Positions 6,563-13,983 of a stretch of DNA of 14,401 bases are shown here, one piece after another. Source of the stretch: MFWN01 sp964594115 (GTDB lineage: Archaea; Nanobdellota; Nanobdellia; Pacearchaeales; GW2011-AR1); contig CAZQLD010000021.1 of NCBI GenBank assembly GCA_964594115.1, positions 1 to 14,401 of the forward strand, written 5' to 3'. The translations under genes and the position numbers were made by a program. The notes under the pieces are model-generated. The model was not told the origin of the DNA. It worked only from the letters and a program-made list of their open reading frames with translations, and searched no databases. The first letter of the stretch is position 1, and each line of letters opens with the position of its first letter.

Positions 6563-6669
6563 GGTTCCGTAGCTCAGTCTGGTTAGAGCACTGGCCTTTT
6601 AAAGTAAGGTAGGAAACCAAAATACTGTAAGAAAGCCAGGTGTCGGGGGTTCAAATCCCCTCGGGACCA
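6563..6669 (+). tRNA. tRNA-Lys(UUU) with a 32-nt intron
   Basis: A full cloverleaf can be drawn by eye. The acceptor arm GGTTCCG (6563-6569) pairs with CGGGACC (6662-6668, one G-U); the D stem is GCTC/GAGC (6572-6575, 6586-6589); the anticodon stem is CTGGC/GCCAG (6591-6595, 6635-6639); the T arm is GGGGG/CCCCT around TTCAAAT (6645-6661). The discriminator is A6669 and CCA is not encoded. The anticodon is TTT at 6598-6600, giving Lys. The spliced tRNA is 75 nt. The intron lies at the standard place between positions 37 and 38. T-rich sequence just after the gene probably ends transcription. Confidence 0.93.
6602..6633 (+). other. Archaeal tRNA intron with bulge-helix-bulge
   Basis: The 32-nt intron folds with its exons into the substrate of archaeal splicing endonuclease. 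The outer helix is the anticodon stem. A four-position central helix joins 6596-6599 to 6628-6631 (one T-T mismatch). Three-nt bulges are at 6600-6602 and 6632-6634, and the inner helix is AGTA/TACT (6603-6606 with 6623-6626). Cutting after the second base of each bulge gives exactly the 37/38 junction. G6627 is left extra on the 3' side, so the motif is slightly relaxed. Confidence 0.82.
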
Positions 6670-6701
6670 TTTTTCTATCTTTAATTTTATAAAACTTTTG
6701 C

Positions 6702-6719
6702 CGAAAGCTTTATAAAGCT
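6702..6719 (+). promoter_or_regulatory. Strong BRE/TATA promoter of the rpo operon
   Basis: CGAAAG directly followed by CTTTATAAAG is very close to the archaeal BRE/TATA consensus. The expected start is near 6738-6742, giving a leader of about 80 nt before rpoH. The sequence AGCTTTATAAAGCT (6706-6719) is a perfect 14-bp palindrome over the TATA box. It is the only strong promoter seen for the rpoH-rpoB-rpoA-nusA series. Confidence 0.65.
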
Positions 6720-6820
6720 ACTTTTAATTTATTTTTAGTATTACAAAGTTGTTAATGTCAAAATTGTAATAATTTTGTGAATTCATAAATATGCCCTAAA
6801 TTCCCAACTTATTTTCAAAA

Positions 6821-7030
6821 ATGCATATCCTTCAGCCGAAACACTTTAAACTTAAGCCAGAAGAAGTTTCTAAATTGATTAAGGAGTACAATATTTCTCT
6901 TTCACAACTGCCAAAGATAAAACTTGGTGATTTTGCTTTGTATGGGAATTGTGAAATCGGAGATGTTATTAAAATAGAAAGAAAAGAAAAAGGAAAGGTG
7001 AGGGTATACTTTAGAGTGGTAGTAGCCTAA
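6821..7030 (+). CDS. rpoH: RNA polymerase subunit H (RpoH/Rpb5-like)
   Basis: A 69-residue protein, a little short of the usual 75-85, matching archaeal RNA polymerase subunit H, the counterpart of the C-terminal domain of eukaryotic Rpb5. It begins M-H-I-L-Q-P-K-H, followed by the conserved Y-N-I-x4-L-P-K-I (about residues 24-33), G-D-V-I-K-I-x-R (46-53) and a terminal Y-F-R-V-V-V. The subunit sits in the lower jaw of the polymerase and contacts downstream DNA. It is the first gene of the operon, as in most archaea, and is followed by rpoB after 19 nt. No strong Shine-Dalgarno sequence is seen, but the start is fixed by the family N-terminus. Confidence 0.93.
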   Translation: MHILQPKHFKLKPEEVSKLIKEYNISLSQLPKIKLGDFALYGNCEIGDVIKIERKEKGKVRVYFRVVVA

Positions 7031-7049
7031 AAATAGGAAAAAATAAAAA

Positions 7050-10000
7050 ATGAAAGAAATAAAAAAACAACAAGACAGGCACCTGCTTGTTAAGAAGTAT
7101 CTACAAGAACACAGCCTTGTAGAGAGTAATATTATTTCTTTTAATAATTTTGTCAATGAAAGAATGCAGCAAATTGTCAATGAATTAAATGAGAATCTTA
7201 TAAAAGAAGATATTGAAGTTAAACTTGGAAACATAAGAGTAGAAAAGCCAAATATAATTGAAGCTGATGGAAGCCAAAAAAATATAACTCCTGCAGAAGC
7301 CAGACTAAGGAATTTAACTTATTCTGCTCCTGTCTATCTTGAAATAACAATCAAACAATCTGGACAGATTGAAAGCCATGATGTTGAAATTGGAAGAATA
7401 CCTGTTATCGTTAAAAGTGATGTATGCAATATTTCTTCTATGGCAAGAGAGGAGTTAGAAGAAAATTATATAGATCCTCTTGATCCTGGGGGTTATTTTA
7501 TTATCAATGGAAATGAGAGAGTTATGGTTATGACTGAAGATCTGGCTGCTAATCAGCCATTCATAGAAAGGTCAAGAGGAAAGCTGATGTTGCGTTTGTT
7601 CTCGCAAAGAGGAAGCTATAGAATACCAGTATCTATTTCTGAGACAAATGATGGTATACTGGAAATTTCATTTTCCAGATTCAGGAATATTCCGGCTGTG
7701 ATTATGTTAAAGGCATTAAATTTAGTAAAAGAAGCTGAAATTTCTCAACTTATAGGAAAAGAAACAGACAGTTTAATTGTTAATTTATATGAGTATGCTT
7801 CTGTTCAATCAAGTGAAGAAGCAATGATGAAAATAGCAGAAATCACAACATTACAAGGAACAAAAAAAGAAATACTAGACAGAGTAAAACAGAGGATAGA
7901 CTCTTACTTCTTACCCCACATAGGACTAACTGAAGGAAACCGAAAAGAAAAGGCAATGAGTTTATGTAAGTTTATAAAGCAGTTCTTGATAGCTAAACAA
8001 AATCCTGAGGTTTTAACAGATAAAGATCATTATGCCAACAAGAGAGTCAGATTAAGTGGAGATTTGCTCGCCGATCTTTTCAGAGTTAATCTAAATATCT
8101 TGTTGAGGGACATACAATATAGCTTGCAAAAAATTTCTAAGAGAAAGAAATTTTATTCTATTAAAACTATAGCTAAATCAACCTTATTTTCACACAGAAT
8201 GGAGTCAGCTATAGCAACAGGAAGTTGGATTGGTGAAAGAACTGGTGTAACTCAAAATATGGATAAGACTAACTGTCTTGCAATATTATCTCAGCTGCAA
8301 AGAGTATCAAGTATGTTGCCAGGAGAACAAGAAAATTTTCTGGCTAGAACCCTTCACCCAACACATTATGGAAGATTTTGCCCTATAGAAACACCTGAAG
8401 GAACAGAAATAGGGTTAAGAAAAAATTTATCTATTTTAGCAAGAATTTCAACAGAAACATCTTTAGATGAAGAGAAATTTCTGTCTATCTTACAGGAATT
8501 TGGTATGGATGAAGAGATAGGTAAAACAGATGTATTCTACAATGGAAGATTCATAGGGTATGTAGAAGGACATGAAGAGTTTATCAAAAAACTAAGACAA
8601 AAAAGAAGAGAAGGAGAAATTCCAATAGAAATTAGTATAAGATATGATAAATACTTAGATACAGTTTTAATATCTACTGAAGTAGGCAGAGTTCTTAGAC
8701 CTTTGGTAGTTGTTGATAATGGGAAACTGACATTAAAAGAAGATCATCTTGCTTTAATTAAAGAAAATAAAATAAAATGGGATGATTTATTAAAACAAGG
8801 AATCATAGAGTATTTAGATGCAGCAGAAGAAGAAAATGCCTTGGTCGCATTAAAAGAAGAAGAATTGACTGAACAACATACCCATTTAGAAATAGACACT
8901 ATAGACTTATTGGGACTTGTGACAAGCCTTGTTCCTTATGGAAATCATGATCAGAGTTCGAGATTGAACAGGGGCAGTAAGACACAAAAACAAGCTCTTG
9001 GTTTATATGCAGCTAATTTCTTATGCAGGTTAGACACTGATGTTTCTGTTTTGCATTATCCTCAAAAACCAATAGTTAAGAGTTTTATTTATGATACTCT
9101 TAATGTTTATCCTGCAGGCCAGAATTTAATTGTAGCAGTTATGACATATGAAGGATACAACACCGAAGATGCTCTTGTTTTAAATCAGGGAAGTGTTGAT
9201 AGAGGATTAGGAAGAAGCACCTACTTTAGACCATACACTACGACTGAACTGCATTATGCCGGAGGCTTAGCAGATAAAATATGCGTTCCAGAAAAAGATA
9301 CTGTTGGCTACAGGACAGAAGAAAGCTATCGTTTTTTAGAAGATGATGGGATAGTTTACCTTGAATCTAAATTAACTGGAGGAGAAGTTGTCACTGGAAA
9401 GGTTTCACCTCCTAAGTTCTTATCAGAAGCAAGGGAAATAACTATAAAGACGAAAAAAGAATCAAGCTCAGTTGTAAGGCAAGAGGAACAATCAACAATA
9501 GATTCTGTTTTCATTACAGTTGATTCTGAAGGGAACAAAATTGTTCAGGTTAGAACAAGAGATGAAAGAAAACCTGAATTAGGGGATAAATTCTCTACAC
9601 CACACGGTCAAAAAGGTGTTGTAGGATTATTAGTGCCTGAAAATGATATGCCCTTCACATCCAAAGGTGTCAGACCTGATTTAATCTTTAATCCTCATGG
9701 AATACCAAGCAGAATGACTGTAGGTTATCTACTTGAACTTTTAGCTGGAAAAGTCGGCTGCCTTAGTGGGAGGACAATAAACGGAACCTCATTTTCAGGA
9801 GAGAGTATGGAAGAATTAGAAAATGAATTAGAAAACTTAGGTTTAAGATATGATGGAAAAGAAACACTATATGATGGAATAACTGGAAAAATGATGAAAG
9901 TTAAAATTTATATTGGAAGCATGTATTATCTGAAACTAAAATACATGGTAAGCAATAAGATGCATGCAAGAGCAAGTGGAAAAGTTACCTTACTTACCCG

Positions 10001-10313
10001 TCAGCCAATTGAAGGAAGAGCAGTTGGAGGGGCTTTGAGATTAGGGGAAATGGAGCAACAAGCTTTGGTTGCCCATGGTTCATCCTTATTATTAAAAGAA
10101 AGATATGATTCTGATAAAGTTATAGTGCATATTTGTACAAAATGCGGGGCAATGGCAATTAAAGATGCAATACATAATAAATTAGTCTGCCCTATTTGCA
10201 ATAATCAGGAAATAGAGCCAGTTGAAGTATCTTATGCATTCAAACTTCTTGTAGAAGAGTTGCAAGGATTACATATTCAAGCGCATTTTGAATTAAAAAA
10301 TAAATATGAATAA
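7050..10313 (+). CDS. rpoB: RNA polymerase subunit B (B''+B' in one chain)
   Basis: A 1087-residue second-largest subunit, homologous to bacterial beta and Rpb2, forming one side of the DNA cleft and part of the catalytic centre. It is a single chain, unlike the split B''/B' of methanogens and haloarchaea. Landmarks: C-P-I-E-T-P-E-G at 444-451; G-Y-N-T-E-D-A at 702-708 with the Glu706-Asp707 pair near the NTP site; G-D-K-F-S-T-P-H-G-Q-K-G at 845-856; K-M-H-A-R at 970-974; L-T-R-Q-P-x-E-G-R at 982-990; G-E-M-E at 999-1002; and a C-terminal zinc site with Cys1029, Cys1032, Cys1047 and Cys1050. Several residues usually near-invariant are changed here: Pro851 for Arg, Tyr965 for His, and Ser-Asn (968-969) for Asp-Asp. 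The reading frame is intact, so it is not a pseudogene. Confidence 0.97.
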   Translation: MKEIKKQQDRHLLVKKYLQEHSLVESNIISFNNFVNERMQQIVNELNENLIKEDIEVKLGNIRVEKPNIIEADGSQKNITPAEARLRNLTYSAPVYLEITIKQSGQIESHDVEIGRIPVIVKSDVCNISSMAREELEENYIDPLDPGGYFIINGNERVMVMTEDLAANQPFIERSRGKLMLRLFSQRGSYRIPVSISETNDGILEISFSRFRNIPAVIMLKALNLVKEAEISQLIGKETDSLIVNLYEYASVQSSEEAMMKIAEITTLQGTKKEILDRVKQRIDSYFLPHIGLTEGNRKEKAMSLCKFIKQFLIAKQNPEVLTDKDHYANKRVRLSGDLLADLFRVNLNILLRDIQYSLQKISKRKKFYSIKTIAKSTLFSHRMESAIATGSWIGERTGVTQNMDKTNCLAILSQLQRVSSMLPGEQENFLARTLHPTHYGRFCPIETPEGTEIGLRKNLSILARISTETSLDEEKFLSILQEFGMDEEIGKTDVFYNGRFIGYVEGHEEFIKKLRQKRREGEIPIEISIRYDKYLDTVLISTEVGRVLRPLVVVDNGKLTLKEDHLALIKENKIKWDDLLKQGIIEYLDAAEEENALVALKEEELTEQHTHLEIDTIDLLGLVTSLVPYGNHDQSSRLNRGSKTQKQALGLYAANFLCRLDTDVSVLHYPQKPIVKSFIYDTLNVYPAGQNLIVAVMTYEGYNTEDALVLNQGSVDRGLGRSTYFRPYTTTELHYAGGLADKICVPEKDTVGYRTEESYRFLEDDGIVYLESKLTGGEVVTGKVSPPKFLSEAREITIKTKKESSSVVRQEEQSTIDSVFITVDSEGNKIVQVRTRDERKPELGDKFSTPHGQKGVVGLLVPENDMPFTSKGVRPDLIFNPHGIPSRMTVGYLLELLAGKVGCLSGRTINGTSFSGESMEELENELENLGLRYDGKETLYDGITGKMMKVKIYIGSMYYLKLKYMVSNKMHARASGKVTLLTRQPIEGRAVGGALRLGEMEQQALVAHGSSLLLKERYDSDKVIVHICTKCGAMAIKDAIHNKLVCPICNNQEIEPVEVSYAFKLLVEELQGLHIQAHFELKNKYE

Positions 10314-10314
10314 A

Positions 10315-10434
10315 ATGGAAACAACACTTGTCAAGCCATTAGGTGAAAATTGCAAAGTTCCAGTTAAATTGAGAGAATACTGCGATATCGGGCCTTGTCC
10401 TCTAGATCCAAAATTCTCAGGAAGGAGAAAATAA
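10315..10434 (+). CDS. 39-residue Cys-containing protein, unknown
   Basis: A complete ATG-to-TAA frame that exactly fills the gap between rpoB and rpoA: the ATG is 1 nt after the rpoB stop and the stop is 2 nt before the rpoA ATG. The product has 39 residues with three cysteines (13, 23, 28), several prolines, the segment Y-C-D-I-G-P-C-P-L-D-P and a basic end R-R-K. I do not recognise it. It does not match the small archaeal polymerase subunits RpoK, RpoN or RpoP as I know them. The spacing is the same as other coupled genes in this window, which favours a real gene. It has no clear Shine-Dalgarno sequence, and its 3' end carries the ribosome-binding site of rpoA (GGAG near 10424), so it could instead be an untranslated spacer. 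Confidence 0.5.
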   Translation: METTLVKPLGENCKVPVKLREYCDIGPCPLDPKFSGRRK

Positions 10435-10436
10435 AA

Positions 10437-13400
10437 ATGTCTGAAATAATAAGAAAACAAATTAAGACGTTAAGTTTTAGTTTACTCAATCCTGAGCAGA
10501 TTAAAAAAATTTCTGCAGCAAAGATTGTTACTCCAGAGCTATATGATGTTGATGGATACCCAGTAGATGGGGGATTAATGGATTTAAGGCTTGGCGCAAT
10601 AGATCCTGGAGTGAGATGCAGGACATGCGGAGGAAGGCTAAAAGAATGCTTAGGCCATCCAGGAAGCATAGAGTTAGCAAGGCCTGTTTTACATGTAAAA
10701 TACGTTCCTCTTGTTGAGATGTTCTTAAGATGCTTTTGCAAAAATTGCGGAAAAATACTTTTGAGTGAAAAAGATATAAAGAAGTATAAGATAGCACAAA
10801 GAATTAAGAAAAGCAAGGATAATAAAAAATGCCCTAACTGCCAGGTAAGCCAGGAAAAAGTTAAATTAGACAAACCCACAACTTTCCGTATAGGTAAGAG
10901 AAGACTTTTCCCTATTGAAATCAGAGATTTCTTAGTAAAGATTCCAGATGAGCATATTAGAATGGTGGGAGTTAATCCAAAAACAGCCAGGCCAGAATGG
11001 TCTATAATAACCTTATTACTGGTTCCACCTGTAACTGTAAGGCCAAGTATTACTTTAGAAAGTGGAGAGAGAAGTGAAGATGACTTAACGCACAAGTTAT
11101 CTGACATAATAAGAGCCAATCAGAGACTATGGGAGAACTTAAATGCAGGAGCTCCGGAAGTTATTATAGAAGACTTATGGGATCTTTTACAGTATCATAT
11201 TACAACTTTTTTTGATAATCATATCACAAGGATTCCTCCTGCAAGACACAGATCAGGACAACCGTTAAAGACCATAACAGAGAGGATTAAAGGAAAAGAG
11301 GGAAGAATTAGGCATAATTTAGCAGGAAAGAGAGTTAATTTCTCAAGCAGAACTGTAATTTCTCCTGATCCTTTTTTAAATATAAATGAAATAGGCGTGC
11401 CTTTTGAAGTAGCTAAGGTAATTACAGTTAGCGAGAGAGTTAATAGTTTGAATATTGAAAAAATGAAAGAATTGGTACGTCGCAAAGAATATCCCGGAGC
11501 AAATTATGTAATAAGGCCAGATGGAAAAAGAAAGAGAATAACTGAAGAGTTAAGAGAAGAAATTGTTGAGGAACTGGAAGTTGGTTATTTTATAGAGAGA
11601 CATCTACAAGATGGAGATATTGTCTTGTTCAACAGACACCCTTCCTTACACAGGCCAAGTTTAATGGCACATTTTGTAAAAGTACTTCCTTATAAAACTT
11701 TCAGACTGCACCCTGCAGCTACTTTCCCGTATAATGCAGATTTTGATGGAGATGAGATGAATATTCACTCTCCTCAAACTGAAGAAGCAAGAAGTGAGGC
11801 TAAAGTTTTATTAGATGTGAAGCAGAGTTTAATGTCTCCAAAAAACAATACAAATCTTTTAGGATGTATAGCAGATGCCATAACTGGAAATTATCTTTTA
11901 AGCAATATAGAATTAGACAAAGGAGAGGCTTCACAAATATTATATGAAGCAGGCATAGATGCTAAATTTTCAAAGAAAATTGTAGGAGGGGAAGAAGTTT
12001 TTTCAGAGACGCTTCCAAGCATAACTTTCTCCACAAAAACCAAGGCATGCACAGGTGAGGATTGTAAGTATTATGATAACTGTAAGAAAGAAAAGTGTCC
12101 ATATAATGCATTTCTTAGTATTAAAGACGGCAAATTCTTGTCAGGGGTGATAGATAAAAATACCTTTGGTGTAGAAGATGGTTTTCTTGTCAAACAATTG
12201 GACAAGATTGTAGGAAGAGACAAAACTCTTGAGACAATAAGAAATGTATTTGCTTTAGGAACAACCTATTTGTCAAGAAGCGGCTTTACAATCTCTCTAA
12301 GGGATTTAAATGTAAATGAAAGGACAAAAGAAGAAACAGAAAAAATAATTAAAGAAGCAGAAGTAAAATCCAATAAAATTGTCAGCTCTTATTATGAGAA
12401 TAGTTTAGAGCTTATACCTGGGAAATCCAAAGAAGATTCCAGAGAAATTAAAATTTTGCAGAACTTAAATGAGGTAAGAACAAAAGTAGGCAGAATTGTC
12501 AAGAAAGAGTTTCCAGTAGAAAATCCTGTTAATACAATGATTATTTCTGGAGCTGGAGGAAACATCCTAAATATAACCCAGATAGCATGTTGTGTTGGTC
12601 AGCAGGTTTTATGGGCAAAAAGAATTAATTTTGGTTATACAAACAGAACTTTGTCTTTTTTCAAAGAAAATGACCTTTCCCCTATAGCACACGGCTTTAT
12701 TTACTCCTCTTTTATGAAAGGGCTAAAACCTTATGAATTTTTCTTTGGAGCAATCTCTGGAAGAGATGCCCTCATGGATACTGCTTTGAGAACACCAAAA
12801 TCAGGTTATTTATACAGAAGATTAGCTAATGCCTTACAAGACTTAAAGATAGAGTATGACGGAACTGTTAGGGATGCTTCTGGAAACATAGTTCAGTTTA
12901 TTTATGGAGATGATGGTTGTGATGTTTCTGGTTTACATAAGAATGAAAAGATTTGTGCTGGAGAGGCAATTGGAATTGTTACAGCTCAATCTTTTGGAGA
13001 ACCAAGTACCCAGATGGTATTAAATGTTTTCCATTTTGCAGGAGTGCAAGAAATGCAGGTTACCCTTGGACTTCCTCGTTTAATTGAAATTTTTGATGCA
13101 AGAAAGACTCCCTCTACTCCATTAATGGAGGTTTACTTAGATTCAGAACATAATAATGAAAAAGAAGCACGAATCCTGGCAGAAAAAATTAGAGAGGTCA
13201 AGCTACAAGATGTTACGTCAGAAATAAAAGTTAGTTTTTCTGAGAAAAAAATAGAAATTTACTTTGATAATCATGCAGTTAAGAGAATCCATACCACCTC
13301 CTCTACAATCTCTCAAAAACTAAATGAAAAAGGATTTCAAAACAAATTAAAAGGGAATGCTCTTGTTCTTAACTTATCTAAATACGACTTTAAAGATATC

Positions 13401-13979
13401 TATAGAACAAAAGAGAAATTAAAAGAAACTGTTGTTTCAGGTGTTAAAGGAATCACACAGGTTTTAGTGGTTAAGAGAGAGCGAAATTATGTAATTCTAA
13501 CTGCTGGTTCAAACCTTTCTGATATTATCCAATTAAAAGGGATAAATAAGGATAAAACAATAAGTAATGATATACATGAAGTAGCCAGAGTTTTGGGAAT
13601 AGAGGCTGCAAGAGAGACAATAATAATAGAAATAAAGAAAGTCATAGAATCACAAGGATTGGATATTAATGAAAGACATTTGAAGTTAGTGGCAGATGCA
13701 ATGACTGCAGGTGGAGAGGTTAAAGGAGTTACGAGAATGGGAATTATTTCAGAAAAAAGCAGTATTTTAGCAAGAGCCTCTTTTGAGACTCCAATAAAAC
13801 AGTTTGTTAATGCCTCAATTAAATCATCAAAAGATGAACTCGCTTCTGTTATAGAAAATATAATCCTGAATCAGCCTGTTCCTGTTGGAACTGGCCTGCC
13901 TGGTTTATTTGTGAAAGTTACAGGAAGTTTAGCAGGAAAAGAGAAGAAACAAAAGGCAGTAAAAAAGAAAAAAAGATAG
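10437..13979 (+). CDS. rpoA: RNA polymerase subunit A, unsplit A'+A''
   Basis: A 1180-residue largest subunit, homologous to bacterial beta' and Rpb1. N-terminal zinc sites are visible: Cys61, Cys64, Cys71, His74, then Cys101, Cys104, Cys132, Cys135. The catalytic loop N-A-D-F-D-G-D-E-M-N at 433-442 supplies the magnesium-binding Asp435, Asp437 and Asp439. A Cys tetrad (538, 543, 549, 554) lies in an insertion before the I-K-D-G segment. The trigger-loop region is Q-S-F-G-E-P-S-T-Q-M then L-N-V-F-H-F-A-G-V. Most archaea encode A' and A'' as two genes; here they join without a break across residues 828-842, with almost no linker. The C-terminus is a short lysine-rich tail. I took ATG 10437 rather than the in-frame TTG 10395: it has GGAG about 10 nt upstream, it avoids overlap with the preceding frame, and it gives a normal N-terminus. 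Confidence 0.97.
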   Translation: MSEIIRKQIKTLSFSLLNPEQIKKISAAKIVTPELYDVDGYPVDGGLMDLRLGAIDPGVRCRTCGGRLKECLGHPGSIELARPVLHVKYVPLVEMFLRCFCKNCGKILLSEKDIKKYKIAQRIKKSKDNKKCPNCQVSQEKVKLDKPTTFRIGKRRLFPIEIRDFLVKIPDEHIRMVGVNPKTARPEWSIITLLLVPPVTVRPSITLESGERSEDDLTHKLSDIIRANQRLWENLNAGAPEVIIEDLWDLLQYHITTFFDNHITRIPPARHRSGQPLKTITERIKGKEGRIRHNLAGKRVNFSSRTVISPDPFLNINEIGVPFEVAKVITVSERVNSLNIEKMKELVRRKEYPGANYVIRPDGKRKRITEELREEIVEELEVGYFIERHLQDGDIVLFNRHPSLHRPSLMAHFVKVLPYKTFRLHPAATFPYNADFDGDEMNIHSPQTEEARSEAKVLLDVKQSLMSPKNNTNLLGCIADAITGNYLLSNIELDKGEASQILYEAGIDAKFSKKIVGGEEVFSETLPSITFSTKTKACTGEDCKYYDNCKKEKCPYNAFLSIKDGKFLSGVIDKNTFGVEDGFLVKQLDKIVGRDKTLETIRNVFALGTTYLSRSGFTISLRDLNVNERTKEETEKIIKEAEVKSNKIVSSYYENSLELIPGKSKEDSREIKILQNLNEVRTKVGRIVKKEFPVENPVNTMIISGAGGNILNITQIACCVGQQVLWAKRINFGYTNRTLSFFKENDLSPIAHGFIYSSFMKGLKPYEFFFGAISGRDALMDTALRTPKSGYLYRRLANALQDLKIEYDGTVRDASGNIVQFIYGDDGCDVSGLHKNEKICAGEAIGIVTAQSFGEPSTQMVLNVFHFAGVQEMQVTLGLPRLIEIFDARKTPSTPLMEVYLDSEHNNEKEARILAEKIREVKLQDVTSEIKVSFSEKKIEIYFDNHAVKRIHTTSSTISQKLNEKGFQNKLKGNALVLNLSKYDFKDIYRTKEKLKETVVSGVKGITQVLVVKRERNYVILTAGSNLSDIIQLKGINKDKTISNDIHEVARVLGIEAARETIIIEIKKVIESQGLDINERHLKLVADAMTAGGEVKGVTRMGIISEKSSILARASFETPIKQFVNASIKSSKDELASVIENIILNQPVPVGTGLPGLFVKVTGSLAGKEKKQKAVKKKKR

Positions 13980-13983
13980 AAAG

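Noticed and set aside
10395..10436. Upstream TTG start for rpoA adding 14 residues
   Set aside because: It would overlap the 39-codon frame, lacks a ribosome-binding site, and adds residues not expected in the family; ATG 10437 has GGAG at a good distance.
10364..11119. A 251-codon open frame on the minus strand opposite rpoA
   Set aside because: It lies wholly over well-conserved rpoA (and the small upstream frame), its product is low-complexity and Ser/Leu/Ile rich as expected for a reverse-complement shadow, and no ribosome-binding site or family pattern is seen.
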